Shown here: positions 7,961 to 16,989 of the stretch, in pieces
Layout of the letters: each line of letters starts with the position of its first letter
Numbering within the stretch: the first letter of the stretch is position 1
NCBI GenBank assembly: GCA_012838125.1
Contig: DUPW01000021.1
Coordinates: 1-44,424 of the forward strand
Origin: Papillibacter sp.
GTDB lineage: Bacteria > Bacillota > Clostridia > Oscillospirales > Oscillospiraceae
DNA: 44,424 nucleotides
Direction of reading: 5' to 3'
Notes under the pieces: generated by a model
What the model saw: only the letters and a program-made list of their open reading frames with translations
What the model was told of the DNA's origin: nothing
Database searches by the model: none
Position numbers and translations under genes: made by a program

Positions 7961-9981
7961 CGGTTATTCTGGCCAAGACAGCAGGTTTTTGCTTCGGTGT
8001 GCGGCGCGCCGTTCGACTCTGTGAGGAGGCGGCGGAAAAGTACGATTCCGTTAAAACCTTAGGGCCAATTATCCACAACGAGAGCGTGACAAAAGCCCTC
8101 GCTGAAAAGGGCGTGCAGGAAGTGGCGAGTGTCGATGAAATCCGCCCCGGAGATACTGTCATCATCCGCTCCCACGGCGTCCCGCGCGAGCAGTTGGAGA
8201 AGCTGGAGAGCCTCGGCGTGCGCATTATCGACGCTACGTGTCCCGACGTGGCGAAGATTCATTCCATTGTGCAGGAGCAGGCCGCCCAGGGCCGGTTTAT
8301 CGCCGTTATCGGCGAAAAAGAGCATCCTGAAGTGCGGGCAATATGCAGCCGTTGCGGCGAACACGCCGTCTTTCCAAACCTCGCCGCCTTTAAAAACTGG
8401 CTCGACACGGAACCGGAATACACAGGAAAACCCATTTCCGTTGTTTTTCAGACAACTTATGCCAAAAGCGGGGACACTTTTAGTCCCGAATCTCTAAAAA
8501 AAGAGTATACAAATCTTGAAATATTTGATACAATATGCAATGCTACGTCTAAGCGTCAGGAAGAAGCGGTTGCACTTTCGCGAACAGCCGACGTCATGGT
8601 TGTCATCGGTGGTCGATCCAGCTCAAACAGCCATAAACTCGCGGCCTTGTGCAGGCAGCACTGTCCGCGGGTTCAGTTCATCGAAACGGCTCACGATCTT
8701 GATTTGACCGAATTCTGCCAATCGGACACCGTTGGAATCACGGCGGGCGCTTCCACGCCGGCGTGGATTATTAAGGAGGTCTATCAGACGATGAGTGAAG
8801 AAATCTTGGAGATGTCCGGACAAGCCGAGCCGGAAACAACTGAATCCTTTGCGGAAATGCTCGAAAAATCATTTAAAACTTTAAATAATGGGGAAAAAGT
8901 GACCGGCGTTGTCGCCGCTATCACGCCGACGGAAATCTCCGTCGATCTCGGAACGAAGCATTCGGGTTACATACCCATTGCCGAACTGACCGATGATCCT
9001 ACCGCGAAGGTCGAAGATCTCGTCAAAGTGGGCGAGGAAATTGAAGCGTTCGTCCTCCGCGTCAACGATATGGAAGGCACCGTGATGCTCTCGAAGAAGC
9101 GTCTCGACGCCGTGAAGAACTGGGAAGAAATCGACAAAGCCCGCGAAGAGAAGACCATCGTTGAAGGCTTTGTCACGGAGGAGAACAAGGGCGGACTCGT
9201 GGCCATGGTCAAGGGCGTACGCGTCTTTATTCCCATGACGCAGACGGGGCTGGGGAGAGACGTTCCCCTGTCCACCCTCGTGAAAACGAAGGTACGCCTG
9301 CGCATTACGGAAGTCAATCACTCCCGCCGCCGCGTTGTCGGCTCCATCAAGTCCGTTCTCATGGAGGAGCGCCGCGCTCTGGCGGAAAAGACATGGGCGG
9401 AAATCGAAGAAGGCAAGAAATACCTCGGCACCGTCAAGTCCATGACAAGCTACGGCGCCTTCGTGGACATCGGCGGTGTGGACGGCATGGTGCACGTCTC
9501 CGAGCTGAGCTGGACGCGCATCAATCAGCCCTCCGATATCCTCAACGTGGGCGACCAGATTGAAGTCTACGTCATCTCCTTCGACACGGAGAAGAAGAAG
9601 ATTTCCCTCGGCTACAAGACGGAAGAGACGAACCCCTGGAACCTGTTCACGAAGGCCCATCAGGTGGGCGACGTGGTCAACGTTAAAGTGGTGAAGCTCA
9701 TGCCCTTCGGTGCCTTTGCCGAAATCATCCCGGGTGTGGACGGCCTTATCCACATCTCCCAGATTACGGACCATCGCATCGGACTGCCCTCCGAAATACT
9801 CAGCGAAGGCCAGACGGTGGACGTGAAGATTACCGATATCGACATGGAGCGCCACAAGGTTTCTCTGAGCATCCGCGCCCTCATGGAAGACGCGAGATAC
9901 GGCGTTGCCGCGCCGGTTGAAGCGGACGTCGAAGATGATGACGTCGCGGATGAGAGCGATTCCGGAACTGTATCTGAATAG
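7957..9981 (+). CDS. ispH: IspH - ribosomal protein S1 fusion
   Basis: The 674-residue protein joins two enzymes' worth of sequence. Residues 1-280 are IspH (HMBPP reductase), the last step of the MEP isoprenoid pathway, with the three 4Fe-4S cysteines C12 (AGFCFGVRRA), C95 (DATCPDV) and C194 (DTICNATSKRQ). Residues about 312-650 hold four S1 RNA-binding repeats (for example YGAFVDIGGVDGMVHVSELS and FGAFAEIIPGVDGLIHISQI in part). An acidic tail ends the protein. This fusion is known in many Clostridia and is probably the cell's S1-like protein. No internal stop or frameshift is seen. ispD and ispF follow soon downstream. Confidence 0.96.
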   Translation: MTVILAKTAGFCFGVRRAVRLCEEAAEKYDSVKTLGPIIHNESVTKALAEKGVQEVASVDEIRPGDTVIIRSHGVPREQLEKLESLGVRIIDATCPDVAKIHSIVQEQAAQGRFIAVIGEKEHPEVRAICSRCGEHAVFPNLAAFKNWLDTEPEYTGKPISVVFQTTYAKSGDTFSPESLKKEYTNLEIFDTICNATSKRQEEAVALSRTADVMVVIGGRSSSNSHKLAALCRQHCPRVQFIETAHDLDLTEFCQSDTVGITAGASTPAWIIKEVYQTMSEEILEMSGQAEPETTESFAEMLEKSFKTLNNGEKVTGVVAAITPTEISVDLGTKHSGYIPIAELTDDPTAKVEDLVKVGEEIEAFVLRVNDMEGTVMLSKKRLDAVKNWEEIDKAREEKTIVEGFVTEENKGGLVAMVKGVRVFIPMTQTGLGRDVPLSTLVKTKVRLRITEVNHSRRRVVGSIKSVLMEERRALAEKTWAEIEEGKKYLGTVKSMTSYGAFVDIGGVDGMVHVSELSWTRINQPSDILNVGDQIEVYVISFDTEKKKISLGYKTEETNPWNLFTKAHQVGDVVNVKVVKLMPFGAFAEIIPGVDGLIHISQITDHRIGLPSEILSEGQTVDVKITDIDMERHKVSLSIRALMEDARYGVAAPVEADVEDDDVADESDSGTVSE

Positions 9982-10037
9982 TGCTTTTAAGGGGAGCGGC
10001 AAGCCACCTTATAGCAAAATGTGCTAAAGTTCAAGCG

Positions 10038-10096
10038 AGACGGAAACCCATTCTTTCCCCCCAGCGGAAACGAATGGTTTCCGTCTGCGTTTTTTA
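10038..10096 (+). terminator. Strong intrinsic terminator after ispH-S1
   Basis: AGACGGAAACC-C-ATTC (10038-10053) pairs with GAATGGTTTCCGTCT (10072-10086) with a single bulged C, followed by a run of six T at 10090-10095. It closes the operon that begins at the RpiR-type gene. Together with the promoter and leader below it accounts for most of the 341-bp gap before carD. Confidence 0.85.
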
Positions 10097-10202
10097 ATCT
10101 GTTTTTTTCTTTACCACGTTAAGCGAAAAGTGGATTTTGTACTGTTATTCGCACATTATCCCGCATTTTTCTCACTTTATGCAAGGTGCAGTGGCAATTT
10201 AC

Positions 10203-10232
10203 TTGATATTTTAGGCGAGGTCGGTGTATAAT
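10203..10232 (+). promoter_or_regulatory. Sigma-A promoter of carD-ispD-ispF
   Basis: TTGATA (10203-10208), an 18-nt spacer and a perfect TATAAT (10227-10232) form a strong vegetative promoter match. Transcription would begin near 10239 and give a leader of about 84 nt before carD. Confidence 0.75.
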
Positions 10233-10273
10233 AGAAATAAGTGAAGTGATAGGATAAGCCACGCGCGAAGATA

Positions 10274-10292
10274 ACGGGGGCGGCGCCCCCGT
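10274..10292 (+). promoter_or_regulatory. Very stable GC hairpin in carD leader
   Basis: ACGGGGGC (10274-10281) pairs with GCCCCCGT (10285-10292) across a 3-nt GGC loop. It sits between the promoter and the AAGGAGAAGG ribosome site at about 10311 and has no T tract, so it is more likely an mRNA-stability or translation-control element than a terminator. Confidence 0.4.
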
Positions 10293-10322
10293 CGCAAGTC
10301 GGGCACGGATAAGGAGAAGGAT

Positions 10323-10799
10323 ATGTTTAAAATTGGCGATAAGGTTGCACATCCGATGCACGGAGCCGGAGTCATCGACGGAATTGAGGAGCGTACCATA
10401 AACGGCTGTACCCGGGAGTACTACATCCTCAAGATGCCCACCAGCGAGATGGTCGTGATGATTCCCGTTGATTCCTGCGATGCCATTGGAGTGCGTCCGA
10501 TTGTCGATCCGGAAGCCGCCGAGTCTTTGCTTGACATGATTGGCAGCATCGAAACTGATATGACCCAAAACTGGAATCGCCGTTATCGGGAAAATATGCA
10601 GCGCATCAAAAGCGGAAACTTACTGGAAGTTGCAAAAGTCGTGAAGGGACTTATGTCGCGGGACTCCGAAAAAGGCCTCTCCACAGGAGAGCGAAAAATG
10701 CTTCATTCCGCAAAGCAGATTTTGATTTCCGAGCTCGTGTTGTCACAGAAGAAAACCTACGAAGAAGTGGAAATGCGCATTAACGCTGTTTTCACCTGA
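10323..10799 (+). CDS. carD: CarD family transcriptional regulator
   Basis: CarD-type proteins bind the RNA polymerase beta subunit through an N-terminal Tudor-like domain and stabilise promoter open complexes. The 158-residue protein shows the domain start FKIGDKVAHPMHGAGVIDGIEE, then REYYILKMPTSEMVVMIPVD, and a helical C-terminal half with KGLSTGERKMLHSAKQILISE. The gene precedes ispD-ispF, an order also known from actinobacteria and other Firmicutes. It has its own promoter at 10203 and a terminator at 10819. Confidence 0.93.
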   Translation: MFKIGDKVAHPMHGAGVIDGIEERTINGCTREYYILKMPTSEMVVMIPVDSCDAIGVRPIVDPEAAESLLDMIGSIETDMTQNWNRRYRENMQRIKSGNLLEVAKVVKGLMSRDSEKGLSTGERKMLHSAKQILISELVLSQKKTYEEVEMRINAVFT

Positions 10800-10818
10800 T
10801 TTGATGATTTAAGACGCG

Positions 10819-10852
10819 TGCGGAGGCGCTCACCTCCGCATTTTGCTTTCTT
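10819..10852 (+). terminator. Intrinsic terminator between carD and ispD
   Basis: TGCGGAGG (10819-10826) pairs with CCTCCGCA (10833-10840) across a 6-nt loop and is followed by ttttgctttctt. The broken T tract suggests partial readthrough into ispD. Confidence 0.65.
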
Positions 10853-10871
10853 AGAAAGGGGATAGGGGGAT

Positions 10872-11645
10872 ATGTCCGGATTCCTTCGGCGCCTTTCCGC
10901 CCGCATGCGCCGAGGCGCGCCGCGCCCGAAATGCTCCGTCGTGGTGGCCGCGGGGGGGGCGTCAACCCGCATGGGGCGCAACAAACTGCTCATTGAACTG
11001 GGGGGCATGCCTGTTCTCCTCCATTCTCTCCGGGTGTTCGACGCGGTGGAGGCCGTGGAGGAGATTGTGGTGGTGACGCGGCAGGAGGACGTTCAGAACG
11101 TGGCGGAACTGTTGCAGAAATACGGGATAACGAAAGCGTCAAAAGTCGTCGCCGGCGGCGCGACGCGGCCGGAATCGGTACATAACGGGGTCATGGCGGC
11201 AGATAGTGACGCAACGTTTATCGCCGTGCACGACGGGGCGCGCCCCTTCGTCACGGAAAAGCTCCTGTTAGACGCCCTCGAGGCCGCGATGAAACACAAC
11301 GCGGCAACGGCGGCCCTTCCCGTCGTCGCCACCATCAAGCGGGCAGAAAACGGCCTTGTGCAGGAGACAATCAGCCGGGACGGGCTGTATGAAATCCAGA
11401 CACCGCAGGTATTTCAGGCAGATCTTCTCAAAGCCGCCCTGACGAAGGCGCTGGAGGAAAACCTCGCCGTAACGGACGACTGCATGGCCGTGGAAGCCCT
11501 CGGATGCCCCGTCTGCATCACGCCGGGCAGCCGGGAGAACATCAAGCTCACTACGCAGGACGACCTGCCGCTGGCTCAGGCCATTGCGGCGACGAGAGGA
11601 GACGCGCGATGCGAATCGGACACGGGTACGACGTACACCGCTTAG
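10872..11645 (+). CDS. ispD: 2-C-methyl-D-erythritol 4-phosphate cytidylyltransferase
   Basis: IspD joins CTP to MEP in the third step of the MEP isoprenoid pathway. The CTP-binding motif [13 protein letters not shown] begins near residue 26, later motifs include VHDGARPFV and [14 protein letters not shown], and a [11 protein letters not shown] segment. An Arg-rich N-terminal extension of about 20 residues precedes the domain. It overlaps ispF by 37 bp; the pair catalyses non-adjacent steps in the same pathway as the IspH domain upstream. Confidence 0.95.
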   Translation: MSGFLRRLSARMRRGAPRPKCSVVVAAGGASTRMGRNKLLIELGGMPVLLHSLRVFDAVEAVEEIVVVTRQEDVQNVAELLQKYGITKASKVVAGGATRPESVHNGVMAADSDATFIAVHDGARPFVTEKLLLDALEAAMKHNAATAALPVVATIKRAENGLVQETISRDGLYEIQTPQVFQADLLKAALTKALEENLAVTDDCMAVEALGCPVCITPGSRENIKLTTQDDLPLAQAIAATRGDARCESDTGTTYTA

Positions 11646-12085
11646 TCAAGGGCCGCCCCTGTATACTCGGCGGCGTCACCATCGAACACGAAACGGGGCC
11701 GGAGGGTCACTCCGACGGGGACGTTCCCGTCCACGCCCTGATGGACGCCCTATTAGGCGCCCTCGCTCTGGGTGATATCGGCACCCTATTTCCCGATACA
11801 GACCCCGCCTTCAAAGGGGCGGACAGCATCACTCTCCTGCGCCGCGTGGCGGAGGAAGTGGGTGAAAGAGGCTACAGGCTGGGCAACGCCGACATCACCA
11901 TCATCGCTCAGGAGCCGAAACTGCAAAGGTATGTCCCGAAAATGCGGGAAAACTTCGCTGCCGCCCTGGGCGCGGAGGTTTCACAGGTGAGCGTGAAGGC
12001 CACGACGGAGGAAAAACTCGGTTTTACCGGCGCGGGGCTGGGCATCGCCGCCCACGCCGTCGTACTGATAGAGGCAATTTCATAA
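11609..12085 (+). CDS. ispF: 2-C-methyl-D-erythritol 2,4-cyclodiphosphate synthase
   Basis: IspF cyclises CDP-ME-2-phosphate. The 159-residue protein begins [12 protein letters not shown] with metal ligands D8 and H10, has the third-ligand region [19 protein letters not shown], a [12 protein letters not shown] stretch, and the C-terminal [17 protein letters not shown] motif. ATG 11609 is chosen because it gives the canonical N-terminus and has GAGAGGAG upstream; the frame is also open further upstream but without family similarity. Confidence 0.96.
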   Translation: MRIGHGYDVHRLVKGRPCILGGVTIEHETGPEGHSDGDVPVHALMDALLGALALGDIGTLFPDTDPAFKGADSITLLRRVAEEVGERGYRLGNADITIIAQEPKLQRYVPKMRENFAAALGAEVSQVSVKATTEEKLGFTGAGLGIAAHAVVLIEAIS

Positions 12086-12182
12086 GCTAGGCGGGCTTTG
12101 AAACAGGCAAAGACGCGTTAAAAAGCGTAAGTATTAAGCTGTAAATTATGTGATACACCACAACAAAATGAGACTCGACGCC

Positions 12183-12226
12183 AAGCGGCGTGTCGGTAAT
12201 TTACCGGCGCGCCGCTTTCTTTTTTA
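12183..12226 (+). terminator. Intrinsic terminator after ispF
   Basis: AAGCGGCG (12183-12190) pairs with CGCCGCTT (12210-12217). An inner CGGTAA/TTACCG stem stacks on it across a small internal loop. The tail is tcttttttag. The rest of the 12086-12306 gap shows no other gene. Confidence 0.8.
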
Positions 12227-12306
12227 GTCCGAACGCACGCCTGATGCATATTATGGTTTGAACGATCACGACGAAGTCATCTACAGTGAGAGAGGAGAGC
12301 CAAATT

Positions 12307-12561
12307 GTGGTCTATTATCTGCTGATCTGCCGCTCGTTGACTTATGCCCAGCGCTCGGCCAAGGCGCTCGAACACGCCGGCATAACGGCTATCGTCAGCC
12401 GCGTTCCGACCATCCTGTCTTCAAGCGGCTGCGGATACGGCGTCAAATTGTCCGCTAAACATATATCCAATGCGTTGATTGTTCTCAAAAATGCCGAATT
12501 ACATCCCCTTAAAATCTATGTCCAATACGCCGACGGAAACTTCAACGAGGTAAATCTATGA
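12307..12561 (+). CDS. DUF3343 protein (putative Se/S carrier-like)
   Basis: This small protein of about 84 residues has a YYLLICRSLTYAQRSAKAL start, a central SSSGCGYGVKLS motif with its conserved Cys, and an AEL..LKIYVQ end, the DUF3343 pattern seen beside selenium and sulfur transfer genes. It overlaps by 4 bp a cysteine desulfurase, suggesting it carries or accepts sulfur or selenium; this role is inferred. The start is taken at GTG 12307, 8 nt after AGAGGAGA. An in-frame GTG at 12286 lacks a ribosome site. Confidence 0.8.
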   Translation: MVYYLLICRSLTYAQRSAKALEHAGITAIVSRVPTILSSSGCGYGVKLSAKHISNALIVLKNAELHPLKIYVQYADGNFNEVNL

Positions 12562-13682
12562 TCTATCTTGACAGTGCCGCAACAACATTAAAAAAACCCG
12601 CCAGCGTGGCCCGTGCCGTGGCGTGGGCGGTTAATAATTTATCAAGCCCGGGCAGGGGAGGCCATGCCGCCGCCATGGCCGCGGCGGAAGAGGCGTACGC
12701 CTGCCGGTGCGCCGCGGCGCGCCTTTTTAAGATGCGCAACCCGGAAAACGTGGTCATCACCTGCAGCGCCACCCACGCGCTGAATATCGCCATCAAGACC
12801 CTCGCCCGCCGCGGCGACCGGGTTATCATATCCGGATACGAGCACAACTCCGTCACCCGGCCGCTGCACGGGATTGGCGCCCACGTCGTGGTGGCCGGCT
12901 CGGAACTTTTCGAGCCGGAAATGGCGCTGCACGCCTTCGAGCGCCGCCTGACGGACGACACGAAACTCGTAGTCTGCAACCACGTCTCCAACGTCTTCGG
13001 ATATATCCAGCCCATTGAACGCATCGCAGAGGCCTGCCGCGCCCGTGGTGTGCCTTTTATTGTGGACGCCTCCCAGTCCGCCGGCGTTTGTGAGATTGAC
13101 TTTGAGCGCATCGGCGCCGATTTTATCTGCATGCCGGGCCACAAGGGGCTTTACGGCCCCCAGGGGACGGGCCTGCTCCTTTGTGCCCGCGTTCCGAAAA
13201 CACTCCTGCAAGGTGGGACGGGGAGCCAGTCGGCCCTTGTGGAGATGCCGGAAATGCTGCCCGACCGAGCCGAAGCGGGCACGCACAATATGCCCGGCAT
13301 CGCGGGGCTGCGGGCTGGGATTGAGTTCGTGGAGAAGAAGCGTGTGCAGAAGATTATGGCCCACGAACACAGCCTCGTGGATTTTGCCGCCGGGGAGCTC
13401 GTGAAGCGTGACGGCGTGCGAGTTTTCGTCTCGGAATACGGCTACTGTCAGAGCGGCGTTCTGTCCTTCTGCGTAGACAAAATGGACTGCGAAATCGTGG
13501 GCGAGGAGCTGGCCCGGCGCAATATCGCCGTGCGGGCGGGACTTCACTGCGCGCCACTGGCCCATAAAACGGCCGGAACTTTCGAGACGGGAACGGTGCG
13601 CGTCAGCCTGTCCGTCTTCAATACGAAAGGCCATATACGCGCCTTTTTAGACGCTCTCGACGAAATCCTCAAAAAACGGTAA
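12558..13682 (+). CDS. Cysteine desulfurase / selenocysteine lyase family aminotransferase (class V)
   Basis: This PLP enzyme of 374 residues would take sulfur (or selenium) from cysteine (selenocysteine). It starts MIYLDSAATTLKKP, has the PLP-Lys motif MPGHKGLYGPQGTG and the active-site Cys in RAGLHCAPLAHKT, plus SNVFGYIQPIE. The family resembles the Csd/SufS-like proteins that pair with DUF3343 proteins in Clostridia rather than IscS. The stop lies 59 bp before the cdaA promoter. Confidence 0.92.
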   Translation: MIYLDSAATTLKKPASVARAVAWAVNNLSSPGRGGHAAAMAAAEEAYACRCAAARLFKMRNPENVVITCSATHALNIAIKTLARRGDRVIISGYEHNSVTRPLHGIGAHVVVAGSELFEPEMALHAFERRLTDDTKLVVCNHVSNVFGYIQPIERIAEACRARGVPFIVDASQSAGVCEIDFERIGADFICMPGHKGLYGPQGTGLLLCARVPKTLLQGGTGSQSALVEMPEMLPDRAEAGTHNMPGIAGLRAGIEFVEKKRVQKIMAHEHSLVDFAAGELVKRDGVRVFVSEYGYCQSGVLSFCVDKMDCEIVGEELARRNIAVRAGLHCAPLAHKTAGTFETGTVRVSLSVFNTKGHIRAFLDALDEILKKR

Positions 13683-13740
13683 CCAACTTCCAAAATCCGA
13701 TGGAATAAAGCGGGAATTGTACCAAATTGCTATAACAAAG

Positions 13741-13769
13741 TTGCCAATTTTTCTTTTCTGTATTATAAT
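13741..13769 (+). promoter_or_regulatory. Sigma-A promoter of cdaA
   Basis: TTGCCA (13741-13746), a 17-nt spacer and a perfect TATAAT (13764-13769) predict a start near 13776. The nearest supported start codon is at 13976, so the leader is about 200 nt long. Confidence 0.75.
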
Positions 13770-13775
13770 GACTAA

Positions 13776-13975
13776 ATAATACTTGGCCTGTGCGCACGGC
13801 CTGCGGCCACAGGGGGAGGCAGACCTTTTCGCTCCTCCCGTCGCCTGCGCGCCGAGCCTTTATCCCCGGTAAGGGCCCCATTGTGTTTGTTTTGTTCACC
13901 CACTGGTCTGCCCCTTTTTCGGACAGGCCATTTCTCAATTTACACGTCTCGGCGCACGATAATTGGAGGAACTTT
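13776..13975 (+). promoter_or_regulatory. Long structured leader of the cdaA operon
   Basis: The untranslated region of about 200 nt can form CCTGTG/CACAGG (13787-13792 with 13808-13813) and GGGAGG/CCTCCC (13814-13819 with 13834-13839) hairpins. U-rich segments follow (tgtttgttttgttc, ccctttttc). A frame open from 13790 in phase with cdaA has no ribosome site and no similarity to the family. I do not recognise a known riboswitch class. Confidence 0.4.
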
Positions 13976-14806
13976 ATGGACGCTACGCGGGAAGTCATCC
14001 GTTCGATGCTGAATGTTCTCAATATGATAAGTTTATGGGATGTGCTCGATATCCTCATTATCGCCTATCTCATTTACCGCGTCATATCTGTTCTGCGCAA
14101 AACGAACGCCGCGAGCGTTATAAAGGGCATCATGCTCGTGCTCGCCGTCATGTGGCTGTCAAGCCTGCTGCATCTCAACGTCATCAACTACCTCTTAGGG
14201 CAGACGATGAAGCTCGGCCTTCTCGTGTTTATCATACTCTTCCAGCCGGAAATCAGACGCCTGCTGGAGCAGGTGGGCAGCAGCAAGCTCGGCTTCCTCT
14301 TCGGGAGAAAGGTTCCGGACACGCGGATTAACCAGTGCATCAACGCCGTTGTGTCCGCATGCACCGAGATGGCGAAAAAGCGCATCGGCGTCCTCATCGT
14401 CTTTGAGCGTGACATCCGGCTCGATGACACCATCCAAACGGGGACCCGCGTGGACGCGGAAGTGTCCTACGAGCTTTTGACGAATATCTTCTATCCGAAC
14501 ACGCCGCTACATGACGGCGCCGTCATCATCCGAAACGGACGCATCGTAGCCGCATCCTGCATGCTGCCGCTGACGACCAAGACGAATCTCAGCCGCGACC
14601 TGGGCATGCGCCATCGCGCCAGCATCGGCGTGAGCGAAATAACGGACGCGGTGGCCGTCACCGTCTCGGAGGAGACAGGCTCTATTTCCGTCGCCATCGG
14701 CGGGATGCTCAAGCGGCACCTTTCGCAGGAGACCTTTGAAAAACTCCTGCGCCTTGAACTTGGCCCGGATGAAAAAAGTCGCCGGGCGGTTTTGCAACGT
14801 AAATAG
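13976..14806 (+). CDS. cdaA: Diadenylate cyclase CdaA
   Basis: CdaA makes cyclic di-AMP from two ATP at the membrane, a second messenger for potassium and cell-wall homeostasis. The 276-residue protein has three N-terminal membrane segments (about 22-40, 48-66, 76-90) and a DAC domain with DGA (180-182) and RHR (212-214) catalytic motifs. GGAGGA at 13965 fixes ATG 13976. The next gene encodes CdaR, its usual membrane regulator. No glmM is present in the window. Confidence 0.96.
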   Translation: MDATREVIRSMLNVLNMISLWDVLDILIIAYLIYRVISVLRKTNAASVIKGIMLVLAVMWLSSLLHLNVINYLLGQTMKLGLLVFIILFQPEIRRLLEQVGSSKLGFLFGRKVPDTRINQCINAVVSACTEMAKKRIGVLIVFERDIRLDDTIQTGTRVDAEVSYELLTNIFYPNTPLHDGAVIIRNGRIVAASCMLPLTTKTNLSRDLGMRHRASIGVSEITDAVAVTVSEETGSISVAIGGMLKRHLSQETFEKLLRLELGPDEKSRRAVLQRK

Positions 14807-14821
14807 GGCGGGGGTGCGTGT

Positions 14822-16084
14822 ATGATATTTTTTAAATCCGTTAAAGAAAAGCTCTCAAAGGCTTTTTCCAGCCGCATTTTTTATATCATTTTCTCCCTGC
14901 TCGCCTCCTTCGCTATTTGGCTCTACGTAGCTTATGCCGAAAACCCGGACGTGTCCACCGGTATCAGTGGCGTCCGTGTGGAGCTGCGGAACACCGATTA
15001 TCTCACGGATCGGGGGCTTGTCGTCACTTACGTCAGTGCCGACACGCTCTCTCTCCGTTTTCTTGGAAAGCGCAACGTGGTATCCATCCTCTCAAGTGAC
15101 AATATCACCGCCTCCGTGGACCTTGCGGAAATCAAGCGCGCCGGCACGTACACCCTGCCGTACAGAATGCAATACCCGATTAACGTGGCCGAATCCTCCG
15201 TCAGCGTCACGGCCCGCAGCGCCGATACCATCATCGTCGTGGTGGACAATCTGGTGAAAAAGGACATTCCCGTACGCGGCAAGTACGACGGCGGCGTGGC
15301 GGAAGGGTATCGCGCCGAACCCATTGAGATTTCGCCCTCTGTGATTACCGTTTCTGGCCCGCAGGAGATTATCTCCCGGATTGATCACGCATGGGTCAAC
15401 GTCCTTCGGGAAAATATCTCTAAAACTGTGGACGAAACCGTCAGCGTCGTCCTGATGGACGAAGACGGGGAAGAAGTGCGTTCGGAAAACGTCACCCTCA
15501 GCCAAAGCACGGTGGAAGTCATCATCCCCGTTGTCATGGTCAAGGACGTCCCCCTTACAGTGAACCTCACACCCGGCGCCGGGGCGGACGAACGAAACAC
15601 GGTGCTGTCGATATCGCCGTCATATATCACCCTCTCGGGCGACGCCGAGACGCTCAACGCGCTCAATCAAATCGTCCTCGGCACAATCGACCTTAAATCC
15701 TTTGCGTTATCCACGTCCCAAAATTTCTCCATTGCCATCCCGAACAATACCCAAAACCTCACGGGAACCGTGGAGGCCACCGTCACCATCTCTGTGGAAG
15801 GCCTTGAGACGCGCCGGGTTCAGACCACGAACATCCAGACGACGAACGAGACAGAAGGCTACAACTACGCCATCATCACCCAGAGCCTTGAGGTTCTGCT
15901 GCGGGGCGTGGCGAATGATCTGGAGGAAGTGGAGCCGGTGAACGTGCGCGTCGTGGCAGACCTGAGCGCACTAGGGGCCACCGTGGGCACCTATACAGTT
16001 CCGGCGAAAATCTACGTGGACGGGACAGAAAACGTGGGGGCAATCGGCAGTTATACCGTCACTGTCATTGCCACCAGTCCCTAA
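14822..16084 (+). CDS. cdaR: YbbR-domain protein CdaR
   Basis: CdaR is the extracytoplasmic regulator of CdaA. The 420-residue protein has a short cytoplasmic start, one membrane segment (about residues 18-38; FYIIFSLLASFAIWLYV) and then several YbbR repeats recognisable by ...VPVRGKYDGGVAEGYRAE and SPSVITVSGPQEII-type segments. Its position 15 bp after cdaA matches the conserved cdaA-cdaR operon. Confidence 0.9.
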   Translation: MIFFKSVKEKLSKAFSSRIFYIIFSLLASFAIWLYVAYAENPDVSTGISGVRVELRNTDYLTDRGLVVTYVSADTLSLRFLGKRNVVSILSSDNITASVDLAEIKRAGTYTLPYRMQYPINVAESSVSVTARSADTIIVVVDNLVKKDIPVRGKYDGGVAEGYRAEPIEISPSVITVSGPQEIISRIDHAWVNVLRENISKTVDETVSVVLMDEDGEEVRSENVTLSQSTVEVIIPVVMVKDVPLTVNLTPGAGADERNTVLSISPSYITLSGDAETLNALNQIVLGTIDLKSFALSTSQNFSIAIPNNTQNLTGTVEATVTISVEGLETRRVQTTNIQTTNETEGYNYAIITQSLEVLLRGVANDLEEVEPVNVRVVADLSALGATVGTYTVPAKIYVDGTENVGAIGSYTVTVIATSP

Positions 16085-16095
16085 GGTGTAGCGCG

Positions 16096-16989
16096 ATGTT
16101 CGGATATATCCGCCCGCTGCGGGATGAGCTGAAAGTCAGGGAATACGAGCACTATAAAGCATGCTATTGCGGTTTGTGCCGCGCTTTGAAAGAGCAGGGG
16201 ACGCCCTTCTCCAGCTTCATTTTAAGCTACGACTTTACATTTCTGGCCATGTTGTTGTATGATACGCAAGATGCGCCTTCCGTGCGGCCTGTGCGCTGCG
16301 GGGCAAACCCGCTTAAACGCCGGAGGGCGTGCCTGACGTTTCCCGCTCTGGCGCTGTGTGCAGACTATAGCATCATCCTTACATGGTGGAAACTGCGGGA
16401 CACGGTGACCGACGAGGGCTTCTTCCGCTCCCTGCGGGACCGGTTCCTCTCGATTCTACTGAAACGGGCGTATAATAAAGCCGCGGCGCGCCGCCCGGCT
16501 TACGTCGGGCACGTTAAGTCGGCTCTAAAGGCCCTCTCCCGCCTCGAGCAGGAGGAGAGCCCCTCCCTTGACGCATGCGCCGATCAGTTTGCGCGGCTGA
16601 CGGCGGCCCTGGCGGAGGACGCACCGGAGCATCGCCGCCGCCCCCTTGAGCAGCTTCTCTATCACGTAGGGCGCTTTATCTACATCATCGACGCGGCAGA
16701 CGACCTTGCGGAAGACCATAAAGCGAGGCGGCGCAACGTCGTCGCCGCCCGATACGGGCTGACAGGCGGGGCCTTGACGGACGCGGCGCGAGACGCCCTT
16801 GAAAGCACGCTGCTGCACTCATGCCGCCTTGCCGCCGCCGCATACGAACTGCTTGACCCCGGGCACTTTGCGCCCGTTTTGCAGAACATCTTATATCTCG
16901 GGATGCCCCACACCTGCCGCGCCGTGCTCAGCGGGACGTGGCGAAGCGGCAAAAACCGAAAGAACAAGGAGTTTGAACAAGACGAATGA
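16096..16989 (+). CDS. DUF5685 family protein
   Basis: The 297-residue protein begins [22 protein letters not shown] in segments, followed by [12 protein letters not shown], the hallmark Cys-rich start of DUF5685 proteins of Clostridia. More Cys occur near residues 74-98 and a [19 protein letters not shown] helix region follows; the composition is helical. The function is unknown. It overlaps the next J-domain gene by 4 bp, a pairing that recurs in this lineage as far as I know. Confidence 0.75.
   Translation: MFGYIRPLRDELKVREYEHYKACYCGLCRALKEQGTPFSSFILSYDFTFLAMLLYDTQDAPSVRPVRCGANPLKRRRACLTFPALALCADYSIILTWWKLRDTVTDEGFFRSLRDRFLSILLKRAYNKAAARRPAYVGHVKSALKALSRLEQEESPSLDACADQFARLTAALAEDAPEHRRRPLEQLLYHVGRFIYIIDAADDLAEDHKARRRNVVAARYGLTGGALTDAARDALESTLLHSCRLAAAAYELLDPGHFAPVLQNILYLGMPHTCRAVLSGTWRSGKNRKNKEFEQDE

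Noticed and set aside
8881..10002. 373-codon leftward open frame opposite the S1 repeats
   Set aside because: It is His/Asp/Gly-rich shadow sequence of the S1 domains, runs across their end and has no family motif.
12642..13634. 330-codon leftward open frame opposite the cysteine desulfurase
   Set aside because: Antisense shadow; the rightward frame has the full set of PLP-enzyme motifs.
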